Below are positions 1 through 5,892 of a stretch of DNA of 5,892 nucleotides, piece by piece. Under the pieces are notes generated by a model that was not told the DNA's origin, did no database searches, and saw nothing but the letters and a program-made list of their open reading frames with translations. Positions within the stretch are counted from its first letter, which is position 1. Each line of letters starts with the position of its first letter. The DNA comes from Gemmatimonadota bacterium (GTDB lineage: Bacteria > Gemmatimonadota > Gemmatimonadetes > Gemmatimonadales > GWC2-71-9), in contig QHTP01000154.1 in assembly GCA_003220855.1 (NCBI GenBank), positions 1 to 5,892 of the forward strand, in the 5' to 3' direction. The translations under genes and the position numbers were made by a program.

Positions 1-957
1 CTGGGCTCCTGGCCCGGCCGTGGCGACCCGCAGGACGCCGTGACACCCCTCGAGGGCGTCAAACAGCGGGCCGGAAGTATCAGCGTCGTGTACGCGAAGG
101 GCTGCGGCATCACCGATTCCTCGACGGCCGGATTCGCCGACGCCGTCGCCGCCGCGAAGCAGGCGGACGTTGCCGTGCTGATACTGGGCGAAGCGGGCGA
201 CATGAGCGGCGAGGCCGCGAGTCGTGCCTCCCTCGACTTCCCCGGCGTCCAGGAGCGGCTGCTCGAGGCGGTGCAGGCGACCGGGACGCCGGTCGTGCTG
301 GTCGTGAATAGCGGCCGGCCGCTCACGATCCCCTGGGCCGCGGAGCACGTGCCCGCCATTGTCGAGTCGTGGTTCCTCGGGGTCGAGACCGGCCCCGCGC
401 TCGCGGCGGAACTGTTCGGCGACGTGAGCCCGAGCGGCAAGCTGCCCGTGACGTTCCCGCGCACCGTCGGTCAGATACCGCTCTATTACAACCACAAGAA
501 CACCGGGCGTCCAACGGGGCCGGACAAGTACACGTCCAAGTACACCGACCTGCCCGTGACGCCGCTGTTCCCGTTCGGCCACGGGTTGAGCTTCACGACC
601 TTCAGCTACTCGGACCTGAAGCTCAGCGCGTCTCGCATCCCCCCGACCGGAACGCTGCGGGCGTCGGTGACCGTAACCAACACCGGTAACCGCGAAGGTG
701 CCGAAGTCGTGCAGCTGTACGTGCACGACGAGGTCGCCAGCGTGACGCGACCGGTGCGCGCGCTGGCGGGATTCCGCCGGGTCTCCCTCAAACCGGGCGA
801 AGCGCGCACGCTCGAGTTCCCGCTCACGGGCAAGGAGCTCGGTCTCTACAACAAGGACATGAAGTTCGTGGTGGAGCCCGGGAAGTTCCGCGTCTTTGTG
901 GGCGGGAGCTCTGTGGGCGGGTTGGAGGGAGAGTTCGAGGTCGCTCCCCTTCGTTGA
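1..957 (+). CDS. bglX: Beta-glucosidase, glycoside hydrolase family 3, BglX-like (5' end missing)
   Basis: The reading frame is open from base 1 to the TGA at 955-957, giving 318 visible residues, so the ATG at 40 is internal and the gene starts outside the window. Family members hydrolyse terminal beta-D-glucosyl or similar residues of oligosaccharides, usually in the periplasm. The visible part is the second half of the protein. The C-terminal alpha/beta sandwich contains GEAGDMSGEAASR (from about base 187), NSGRPLTIPW, ESWFLG and GDVSPSGKLPVTFPR. Next come IPLYYNHKNTGRP and FPFGHGLSFTTF, and then a fibronectin-III-like domain (about 650-930) with VTNTGNREGAEVVQLYV and SLKPGEARTLEF. The order and wording match E. 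coli BglX closely, as I recall that sequence. The N-terminal TIM barrel with the nucleophile Asp is not in view, so activity and signal peptide cannot be judged. It has no functional link to the oxidase operon 32 bases downstream. The exact substrate (glucoside or xyloside) is open. Confidence 0.93.
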   Translation: MGSWPGRGDPQDAVTPLEGVKQRAGSISVVYAKGCGITDSSTAGFADAVAAAKQADVAVLILGEAGDMSGEAASRASLDFPGVQERLLEAVQATGTPVVLVVNSGRPLTIPWAAEHVPAIVESWFLGVETGPALAAELFGDVSPSGKLPVTFPRTVGQIPLYYNHKNTGRPTGPDKYTSKYTDLPVTPLFPFGHGLSFTTFSYSDLKLSASRIPPTGTLRASVTVTNTGNREGAEVVQLYVHDEVASVTRPVRALAGFRRVSLKPGEARTLEFPLTGKELGLYNKDMKFVVEPGKFRVFVGGSSVGGLEGEFEVAPLR

Positions 958-982
958 CGCGTGCGGATCGCGGTGCTAGTGT
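954..982 (+). promoter_or_regulatory. Sigma70-type promoter for the cox operon, with extended -10
   Basis: TTGACG at 954-959 matches five of six bases of the -35 consensus TTGACA. A spacer of exactly 17 bases leads to TAGTGT at 977-982, which keeps T1, A2 and T6 of TATAAT, and TGC just upstream (974-976) supplies the extended -10 TGn. The -35 box overlaps the stop codon of the upstream glycosidase gene (TGA 955-957). With the last base of the -10 box at -7, transcription would start near 989, that is at or one base before the GTG at 990. The motif is seen directly; its activity is inferred. Confidence 0.68.
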
Positions 983-989
983 CTCAGCC

Positions 990-1985
990 GTGCGAAAACG
1001 ATTCTGGGTCCTGACCGCCGCGCTCGCCGGCTCCGGGTGCGGCGGTCCGTTCCCCCAATCGGCGCTCCATCCCCACTCCGACTTCGCGCGCGCCAGCGAC
1101 GTGCTGTTCACCGACATCTTCTGGTGGGCGGCGGCGGTGTTCGTCGTGGTCGAAGCGCTGCTCGTCGTCGCGCTGATCCGGTTCCGCCACCGCGAGGGGC
1201 GGCCCGCCCCCACGCCGACGCACGGCCACACCCTGATGGAAATCGCCTGGACCCTCGCGCCGGCCGTCATCCTCGTGTTCGTGGCCGTGCCCACCGTGCG
1301 CACAATCTTCGCGACCGCGGGCGGGGCCCCGGCTGACGCCGTCAAGGTCCAGGTGATCGGGCACCAGTGGTGGTGGGAGTTCAAGTATCCGGACCTGGCC
1401 CTCACGACGGCGAACGAGATGCACGTCCCGGTCGGCAAGCCCGTCCGGGTCGCGATCACCTCCGCCGACGTGATCCACTCGTTCTGGGTACCGCCGCTCG
1501 GCGGCAAGCGCGACGCGATCCCCGGCCAGACGAACTACATCGCGTTTCAGGCCGACTCCGAGGGCGACTACTCCGGCCAGTGCGCCGAATTCTGCGGCGC
1601 CTCGCACGCCAACATGCGGCTGCGCGTGGTGGTCGAGTCGGACTCCGAGTTCGGGCGCTGGGCGACGGTGCAGCTCGCGGGGCCGGCCGCTCCCACTCCG
1701 CGGACGGCCGCCGAGCGCGGCAAGGCCGTCTTCGCGCGCAGCGCCTGCATCGGCTGCCACACCATCCAGGGCGTCTCCCCGGGCGTCATCGGGCCGAACC
1801 TCACCCACGTCGGCGGCCGGACGACGATCGCGAGCGGCCTGTTCCCCAATGACTCCGCGCACCTGGCTCGCTGGATCGCCGACGCGCCGTCCCTGAAACC
1901 GGGAGCGCTCATGACGCGCATGCAGCCGCCGCTTACCGACGCCGACATCGCGGCCCTGGTCGCCTATCTGCAGAGCCTGAAATGA
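990..1985 (+). CDS. coxB: Cytochrome c oxidase subunit II with fused cytochrome c domain (caa3 type)
   Basis: This subunit takes electrons from the cytochrome pool and passes them through CuA to subunit I. I chose GTG 990 (331 aa) over the in-frame TTG at 954, because 954 lies inside the -35 box and the residues between look non-coding. From GTG the protein opens with a basic stretch (RKR), a short hydrophobic run and Cys17 in ALAGSGC. This could be a lipoprotein signal, but Gly at -3 makes the lipobox imperfect. Two membrane helices follow at about 40-65 and 82-107. The cupredoxin domain has GHQWWWEF and the CuA ligands His163, Cys198, Glu200 (backbone), Cys202, His206 and Met209 in GQCAEFCGASHANM. 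The C-terminal cytochrome c domain (about 239-331) has CIGCH (Cys253, Cys256, His257). Met308 or Met311 in GALMTRMQP is the likely axial ligand; the usual Pro after LM is Thr here. Its stop overlaps coxA by ATGA. The fused heme c domain defines a caa3-type enzyme. Confidence 0.95.
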   Translation: MRKRFWVLTAALAGSGCGGPFPQSALHPHSDFARASDVLFTDIFWWAAAVFVVVEALLVVALIRFRHREGRPAPTPTHGHTLMEIAWTLAPAVILVFVAVPTVRTIFATAGGAPADAVKVQVIGHQWWWEFKYPDLALTTANEMHVPVGKPVRVAITSADVIHSFWVPPLGGKRDAIPGQTNYIAFQADSEGDYSGQCAEFCGASHANMRLRVVVESDSEFGRWATVQLAGPAAPTPRTAAERGKAVFARSACIGCHTIQGVSPGVIGPNLTHVGGRTTIASGLFPNDSAHLARWIADAPSLKPGALMTRMQPPLTDADIAALVAYLQSLK

Positions 1986-3772
1986 AGAGCTGGCTCACGA
2001 CCACCGACCACAAGCGCATCGGGCTGCTGTACTTCTTCACGGCCTTCGCGTTCTTCCTGATCGGCGGGATCGAGGCGCTGGTCATCCGCGCGCAGCTGGC
2101 GCAGCCGAACGGCCATCTCGTCACGGCGGAGACGTACAACCAGCTGTTCACGATGCACGGCACCACGATGGTGTTCCTCGCCCTGATGCCGCTCTCGGCA
2201 AGTTTTTTCAACTATATCGTGCCGCTCCAGATCGGCGCGCGCGACGTGGCGTTCCCCCGGCTCAACGCCTTCAGCTACTGGGTGTTCCTGCTGGGGGGAC
2301 TGTTCCTGAACGCGAGCTGGTTCGTGGGCCCGCTGTTTCACGCCGGGGTGCTGAACGTCGCTCCCGACGGCGGCTGGTTCGGCTACGCGAACCTGACGGA
2401 GCGGCAGTTCTCCCCCGGGCCGAACATCGACTTCTGGCTCCTGGGGCTGCAGATCCTGGGCATCTCGTCGCTCGCCGCGGGGTTCAACTTCATCGTCACC
2501 ATCCTGAACCTGCGGGCGCCCGGCATGAGAATGATGCGCGTGCCCGCCTTCACGTGGATGACGCTGGTGACGCAGTTCCTCGTCATCACCGCGTTCCCGG
2601 TGATCACCGTGGCGCTCGCGTTCCTGATGTTCGACCGCTTCTTCGGCACGCACTTCTACGTGAGCCAGGCGGGCGCGACCCCGATCCTGTGGCAGCATCT
2701 GTTCTGGCTGTTCGGCCACCCCGAGGTGTACATCCTCATTCTCCCCGCCATGGGGATCGTGTCCGAGGTGCTGCCCACGTTCGCGCGCAAGCCGCTGTTC
2801 GGCTACACGGTCGTGGTCTATTCGGGGATCCTGATCGGCTTCATGGGATGGGGCGTCTGGAGCCACCACATGTTCTCGGTGGGCCTGGGACCCATCGCCG
2901 ACTCGGTGTTCAGCGCGACCACCATGCTCATCGCGGTGCCGACCGGCGTGAAGATCTTCAACTGGATCGCCACACTCTGGGGCGGCGACATCCGCGGCAC
3001 CACGGCGCTGCACTTCGCCGTCGGCTTCATCGCGATGTTCATCATCGGCGGGCTCTCGGGCGTGACGCACGCCTCGCCCCCCGCCGACCTGCAGCAGACC
3101 GACACCTATTACGTCGTGGCCCACATCCACTACGTGCTGTTCGGCGGCACCATCATGGGCCTGTTCGCCGGCATCTACTACTGGTGGCCCAAGATGACGG
3201 GGCGGCTCTTGTCCGAGGCCCTGGGGAAATGGCACTTCTGGCTGCAGTTCGTCGGGATGAACCTGGCGTTTTTCCCGATGCACCTGATCGGCCTGTTGGG
3301 CATGCCGCGTCGCATCTACACCTACTCGCCCGAGCTCGGAGTCTCGGATCTGAACCTCTTGTCCACTATTGGGGCGTTCCTGATCGCGCTGTCGATCCTC
3401 GTGTTCGTGGTGAACATCGTCCGGACCCGGAGGCGAGGCCAGCGAGCCGGGAACGACCCGTGGGGTGGCGCCACGCTGGAGTGGAGCATCTCCTCGCCGC
3501 CGCCGGTCTACAACTTCTCCGTGATCCCCACGGTCGCGAACCGGCTGCCGCGCTGGAAGACGGAGCACCACGAGCCGATGCGCGATCCGCCGGGCACGCC
3601 GCCGGCGCCGATCCACGTGCCCGGAGGATCCTGGTGGCCGATGCTCGCGGCCTTGGGCCTGCCCATTCTCGCGCTCGCACCGCTCACGCATACCCTGTGG
3701 ATCGCGTTCGTGGGCGTCGCCGTGCTGCTCGCTGGCATCTATCTGTGGGCGTTCGAGCCGTTCGACGTATGA
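1982..3772 (+). CDS. coxA: Cytochrome c oxidase subunit I, A1 type, with two extra C-terminal helices
   Basis: This is the catalytic subunit. It reduces O2 to water at heme a3/CuB and pumps protons across the inner membrane. It is 596 aa and starts with WLTTTDHKRIG. Ligands read from the sequence are: heme a His59 (FTMHGTT) and His383, heme a3 His381 (VVAHIHYV), CuB His246, His295 and His296, and Tyr250 of GHPEVY, which normally cross-links to His246. Glu248 of that motif (E278 in Paracoccus) marks the A1 subtype. D-channel residues Asp88 (GARDVAFPR), Asn77 and Asn95 and K-channel Lys324 (PTGVKIFNW) are present, so proton pumping is expected. Residues 1-480 hold the usual twelve helices. After a soluble linker with PPPVYNF and IHVPGGSWWP come two more helices (about 551-568 and 572-592) that resemble helices 1-2 of subunit III. 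The start ATG overlaps the coxB stop, and no clear ribosome binding site precedes it, which suggests coupled translation. Confidence 0.97.
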   Translation: MKSWLTTTDHKRIGLLYFFTAFAFFLIGGIEALVIRAQLAQPNGHLVTAETYNQLFTMHGTTMVFLALMPLSASFFNYIVPLQIGARDVAFPRLNAFSYWVFLLGGLFLNASWFVGPLFHAGVLNVAPDGGWFGYANLTERQFSPGPNIDFWLLGLQILGISSLAAGFNFIVTILNLRAPGMRMMRVPAFTWMTLVTQFLVITAFPVITVALAFLMFDRFFGTHFYVSQAGATPILWQHLFWLFGHPEVYILILPAMGIVSEVLPTFARKPLFGYTVVVYSGILIGFMGWGVWSHHMFSVGLGPIADSVFSATTMLIAVPTGVKIFNWIATLWGGDIRGTTALHFAVGFIAMFIIGGLSGVTHASPPADLQQTDTYYVVAHIHYVLFGGTIMGLFAGIYYWWPKMTGRLLSEALGKWHFWLQFVGMNLAFFPMHLIGLLGMPRRIYTYSPELGVSDLNLLSTIGAFLIALSILVFVVNIVRTRRRGQRAGNDPWGGATLEWSISSPPPVYNFSVIPTVANRLPRWKTEHHEPMRDPPGTPPAPIHVPGGSWWPMLAALGLPILALAPLTHTLWIAFVGVAVLLAGIYLWAFEPFDV

Positions 3773-4347
3773 CGACCCACGGGACCCACACGAGCCTGGG
3801 GCTCGACAGCCGCAAGATGGCGTTCTGGGCGTTCATCGGCTCGGAGTGCCTGCTGTTCACGTCGCTCATCTCGACCTATCTGGTCTATAAAGGGAGGAGC
3901 GTCGTCGGGCCGTACCCTCACGAGATCCTCAACATCCCGTTCACGTCGGTCAGCACCTTCGACCTGCTGATGTCGAGTCTCATGATGGTGCTGGCGCTCG
4001 CCGCGGTGCAGCGCGGGGACATGAAGTGGGGGAAGATCTGGCTGTTCTGCACGGCGCTGCTCGGCCTGGTGTTCCTGGGCGGGCAGGTCATCGAGTTCAC
4101 GGAGTTCGTGCACAAGGGGCTGACGCTCCAGACGAACCTGTTCGGCTGCACGTTCTTCGTGCTGACTGGGACGCACGGCGCCCACGTAACCGTCGGGGTG
4201 CTGTGGCTGCTCACCCTGTGGGTGCGGGCGCTGCAAGGGAAGCTCACCAGCGCGAACGCCATGACGGTGGAGATCACCGGCCTGTACTGGCACTTCGTGG
4301 ACGTCGTCTGGATCGTGATCTTTACGGTGGTCTACCTCATCCAATGA
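3769..4347 (+). CDS. coxC: Cytochrome c oxidase subunit III, five-helix form
   Basis: Subunit III stabilises the oxidase and supports proton uptake into the D channel of subunit I; it carries no redox centre. The ATG at 3769 overlaps the coxA stop (ATGA), giving 192 aa. Five membrane helices are visible, beginning at AFWAFIGSECLLFTSLI, FDLLMSSLMMVLALAAV, IWLFCTALLGLVFLGGQ, the FFVLTGTHGAHVTVG helix, and YWHFVDVVWIVIFTVVYL. The last two carry the family motifs GTHGAHV and YWHFVDVVW. The Glu in GGQVIEFTEF corresponds to the conserved membrane Glu of the family. Canonical subunit III is about 260-270 aa with seven helices. The first two are absent here and appear at the end of CoxA, as in the Bacillus caa3 and E. 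coli bo3 enzymes. No Shine-Dalgarno sequence is seen, so translation probably depends on coxA. Confidence 0.95.
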   Translation: MTTHGTHTSLGLDSRKMAFWAFIGSECLLFTSLISTYLVYKGRSVVGPYPHEILNIPFTSVSTFDLLMSSLMMVLALAAVQRGDMKWGKIWLFCTALLGLVFLGGQVIEFTEFVHKGLTLQTNLFGCTFFVLTGTHGAHVTVGVLWLLTLWVRALQGKLTSANAMTVEITGLYWHFVDVVWIVIFTVVYLIQ

Positions 4348-4655
4348 ACGAACACTCGCATCCCGCGGCCGGCGTGTACCTGCGGGTCGCCGCGGTCCTC
4401 GTGATTCTCACGGTGCTCGAGGTGGGGGTGTTCTACGTGCCGGCGTTTCATCCCGTGCTCGTGCCGGTGCTGCTGGTGCTCTCGGCGGTCAAGTTCACCC
4501 TGGTCGTCATGTTCTACATGCACTTGAAGGCCGACAGCAGGGTGTTCACGTTCCTGTTCGGTGCCCCGCTCCTGCTCGCGGCCGTCGTGATGGTGGCCCT
4601 GCTGTTCCTGCTGCTTGGGGCGCTCACGCTGCGCGGCGCCGCGGGAGCCGGATGA
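4344..4655 (+). CDS. coxD: Cytochrome c oxidase subunit IV, small prokaryotic (CyoD/CtaF-like)
   Basis: This 103-aa integral membrane protein belongs to the prokaryotic subunit IV family (COX4_pro; CyoD in E. coli, CtaF in Bacillus). In that family it is an accessory subunit that helps CuB-site assembly and stability. Three hydrophobic helices are visible, at about residues 12-32, 36-60 and 66-94. The second contains SAVKFTLVVMFYMHLKAD, a near-consensus form of the family signature K-F-x-L-V-V-x-F-x-M-H-L-K. The N-terminus (MNEHSHPAAG) is short, polar and His-containing, as is common in the family. It begins with an ATGA overlap with coxC and ends with an ATGA overlap with ctaG. The symbol is not uniform across genomes; ctaF is equally defensible. 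Confidence 0.88.
   Translation: MNEHSHPAAGVYLRVAAVLVILTVLEVGVFYVPAFHPVLVPVLLVLSAVKFTLVVMFYMHLKADSRVFTFLFGAPLLLAAVVMVALLFLLLGALTLRGAAGAG
4643..4647 (+). promoter_or_regulatory. Shine-Dalgarno sequence for ctaG
   Basis: GGGAG ends four bases before the ATG at 4652, inside the last codons of coxD. It is the only purine-rich anti-SD match at a sensible distance among the operon's internal starts, and it supports the ATG at 4652. Confidence 0.5.
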
Positions 4656-5539
4656 CCGCGCCCCCCCCGCCGGCCCCCGACGCCTGGCGTCAGTGGGACC
4701 TGCACCCGAGCGTGATCATAGGGCTCGCCTTGCTGGGCGGGCTCTACGTCTATTTGGGGGGGCTGCGAGCGCCGCGGCGGCGCGTGGCCTCGTTCGCGGG
4801 GGCGCTGCTGGTGCTGGGTCTGTCGCTCAACGGTCCGCTCCACAACCTGTCCGACCGCTACCTGTTCAGCGTCCACATGGTGCAGCACCTGGTGCTGACG
4901 CTGGTGTTTCCTCCGCTGCTCCTGTACGGCATGGCGGCGTGGGTGCTGCGGCCGCTGCTCCAGCCACTCTGGCTGTATCGCCTCGCGCGCTGGGCGACGC
5001 GCCCGCTCGCCGCCGGGGTGCTCTTCTCGGTGCCCATCACGCTGTGGCACTTCCCACAGTTTTACGGAGCGGCGCTCGAGCATCATCCGCTGCACATCGT
5101 GCAGCACCTCGTGTTTCTCGCGACGGGGGTGTTGATGTGGTGGCCGGTGCTCTCACCGTCGCCCGAGCTGCCGCGCGCCAGCTATCTCACGCAGCTGCTC
5201 TATCTGTTCGCGCTGGGGCTTCCGATGTCGGTCGCGGGAGCGCTGATCACTCTGTCCGGCGACGTGCTGTACCCCTTCTACGCCGCGGCGCCGCGCGTGT
5301 GGGGCCTCGCACCGCTCGCCGACCAGCAGCTGGGCGGGCTGGTGATGTGGGTTGGGGGGACGATCTATCTGTGGGTGGCGGCAACGGTCGTGTGGTTCCG
5401 GTGGAGCGCGCGGGAGGAAGCCGGTGATGTGGAGCGGGCGGTGCCGCTGGAGGCCTATGGGATTGCGGATTTCGGATTGCGGATTGCGGATTCGAATGCT
5501 CGAGTGTCGAGGAGGCGAGTTACCCCGCCCGACGCATGA
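4652..5539 (+). CDS. ctaG: Cytochrome c oxidase assembly factor CtaG (caa3_CtaG family) with repeat-derived tail
   Basis: This polytopic membrane protein of 295 aa resembles Bacillus CtaG, which is needed to form active caa3 oxidase and is unrelated to the Cox11-type CtaG of proteobacteria. Its place as last gene of the cox operon fits that role. About seven hydrophobic segments lie between residues 18 and 250. Histidines sit in two similar motifs, His75-MVQ-His79 (HMVQHL) and His148-IVQ-His152 (HIVQHL), with His64, His133 (LWHFP), His144 and His145 nearby; these could bind copper, though this is inference. Family-like text includes LNGPLHNLSD, FPPLLLYG and TGVLMWWPVL. The start ATG overlaps the coxD stop, with GGGAG four bases upstream. 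The odd part is the C-terminus. Residues 271-281 (IADFGLRIADS) are encoded by the left arm of an inverted heptamer repeat, and the polar tail after them looks unrelated to the family. The ancestral end was probably near residue 268. Confidence 0.9.
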   Translation: MTAPPPPAPDAWRQWDLHPSVIIGLALLGGLYVYLGGLRAPRRRVASFAGALLVLGLSLNGPLHNLSDRYLFSVHMVQHLVLTLVFPPLLLYGMAAWVLRPLLQPLWLYRLARWATRPLAAGVLFSVPITLWHFPQFYGAALEHHPLHIVQHLVFLATGVLMWWPVLSPSPELPRASYLTQLLYLFALGLPMSVAGALITLSGDVLYPFYAAAPRVWGLAPLADQQLGGLVMWVGGTIYLWVAATVVWFRWSAREEAGDVERAVPLEAYGIADFGLRIADSNARVSRRRVTPPDA

Positions 5540-5577
5540 CCATCAATTCCGCAATCCGCATTCCGCAATCCGCAATC
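5461..5577. repeat. Inverted repeat made of tandem heptamers (palindromic element)
   Basis: The left arm (5461-5494) reads as 7-base units: ATTGCGG at 5462, ATTTCGG at 5469, ATTGCGG at 5476 and 5483, then a degenerate ATTCGAA. The right arm (5544-5577) holds the complement: CCGCAAT at 5549, CCGCATT at 5556, and CCGCAAT at 5563 and 5570. By hand alignment the left arm and the reverse complement of the right arm agree at 30 of 34 bases. The space between them is 49 bases and includes the ctaG stop codon. The transcript could fold into a long imperfect hairpin between two convergent genes, and might act as a bidirectional terminator or a 3'-end stabiliser. No T-run follows on either side, so it is not a standard intrinsic terminator. 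The arms are less GC-rich than the flanking genes. Confidence 0.9.
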
Positions 5578-5892
5578 TATTCCCCTTCCTCAGTCTCTCC
5601 TAAGGGATGCAGCCTGAGGGTCTCTGCGATCTTCGGATGCTGCCGCCACAGGTAGAACCCCATCCCGTACGCCGCGATGGCGTTGCCGATCGCCACGTTC
5701 CACCAGGTGAGCGCGCCGAGCAGCGGCTGTGCCAGCACGGCGAGCATGATGTAGAAGCCGAACTCGAACACCGCGAAGGTGACCACGATGAGGTAGAGCG
5801 TCGGTGGGGCGACTTCGACCTCGGCGGCGAGGGCTGCCGCGACGGTGCCCACAATGATGAACGCGCACACGTGGATCATCGTGTAGGGCACG
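5577..5892 (-). CDS. Small membrane protein of unknown function (5' end missing)
   Basis: The reverse-strand frame is open from the window edge to a TAG stop at 5579-5577, giving at least 104 residues. The GTG at 5891 is too near the edge to be accepted as the start, so the gene probably begins outside. Three hydrophobic segments are visible: about residues 6-23 (IHVCAFIIVGTVAAAL), 32-54 (LYLIVVTFAVFEFGFYIML) and 63-82 (WWNVAIGNAIAAYGMGFYLW). A short basic and acidic cytoplasmic-type tail follows (RQHPKIAETL). The WWNVxIGN...GxYLWRxHP pattern resembles uncharacterised membrane proteins I have seen in environmental bacteria, but I cannot name a family. It converges on ctaG, and its stop codon shares one base with the right arm of the heptamer repeat. 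Nothing links it to the oxidase apart from position. Confidence 0.72.
   Translation of the reverse strand, partial: VPYTMIHVCAFIIVGTVAAALAAEVEVAPPTLYLIVVTFAVFEFGFYIMLAVLAQPLLGALTWWNVAIGNAIAAYGMGFYLWRQHPKIAETLRLHPLGETEEGE

Noticed and set aside
954..989. Upstream TTG start for coxB
   Set aside because: It lies in the -35 box of the likely promoter, and the 12 extra residues would put charged residues ahead of an otherwise normal signal sequence.
1964..3691. Long antisense open frame of 575 codons opposite coxA
   Set aside because: Its translation is rich in Arg, His, Asp and Glu with no domain or membrane pattern. Such frames are expected opposite a GC-rich, strongly biased gene, and coxA on the other strand is unambiguous.
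2554..3768. Apparent 597-codon fusion frame running into coxC
   Set aside because: The part before 3769 is an Arg/His-rich out-of-frame reading of coxA. Family homology begins only at the ATG of coxC.
4615..5427. 270-codon open frame overlapping coxD and ctaG
   Set aside because: It is an Ala/Arg-rich shifted reading of ctaG, while the ctaG frame shows clear membrane segments and family motifs.
5461..5577. Short CRISPR array or rho-independent terminator
   Set aside because: The heptamers are contiguous with no spacers, so it is not CRISPR. The long stem has a 49-base loop and no T-run on either side, so a standard intrinsic terminator is not supported.

Overview
The window is a GC-rich bacterial chromosomal fragment with densely packed genes. 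It carries the 3' end of a GH3 beta-glucosidase gene, then a complete five-gene operon for an aa3/caa3-type cytochrome c oxidase and its assembly factor. On the opposite strand, converging on the operon, is the 3' end of a small membrane-protein gene. The high GC, the fused-cytochrome CoxB, the CtaG of the Bacillus caa3 type and a BglX-like glycosidase suit an aerobic heterotroph from a soil or sediment phylum such as Gemmatimonadota or Acidobacteriota. That placement is only a guess from style; no phylogenetic marker is present.

Layout: 1-957 (+) is the C-terminal part of a BglX-like beta-glucosidase. A sigma70-type promoter (954-982) overlaps its stop codon. It is placed so that the transcript would begin at or one base before a GTG start at 990, which would make coxB leaderless. 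The operon then runs coxB (990-1985, CuA subunit II with a fused cytochrome c domain), coxA (1982-3772, subunit I), coxC (3769-4347, subunit III), coxD (4344-4655, small subunit IV) and ctaG (4652-5539, assembly factor). All four junctions inside the operon are the same 4-base ATGA overlap, and only ctaG has a clear Shine-Dalgarno sequence, so translation is probably coupled from end to end.

Together the subunits form a proton-pumping terminal oxidase. Electrons enter through the heme c domain of CoxB, pass to CuA, then to heme a and the heme a3/CuB site in CoxA. CoxA keeps the ligands and proton-channel residues of the A1 subtype. It also carries two extra C-terminal membrane helices that look like helices 1-2 of subunit III, while CoxC has only five helices. 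CtaG would support assembly of the enzyme.

The 3' end of the operon is unusual. Two arms of tandem heptamers (unit ATTGCGG on the + strand, its complement in the other arm) form an imperfect 34-base inverted repeat at 5461-5494 and 5544-5577. The left arm is translated as the tail of CtaG, and the right arm touches the stop codon of the convergent gene. This looks like a dispersed palindromic element that has been drawn into a coding sequence. Apart from this element I see no undescribed system in the window.
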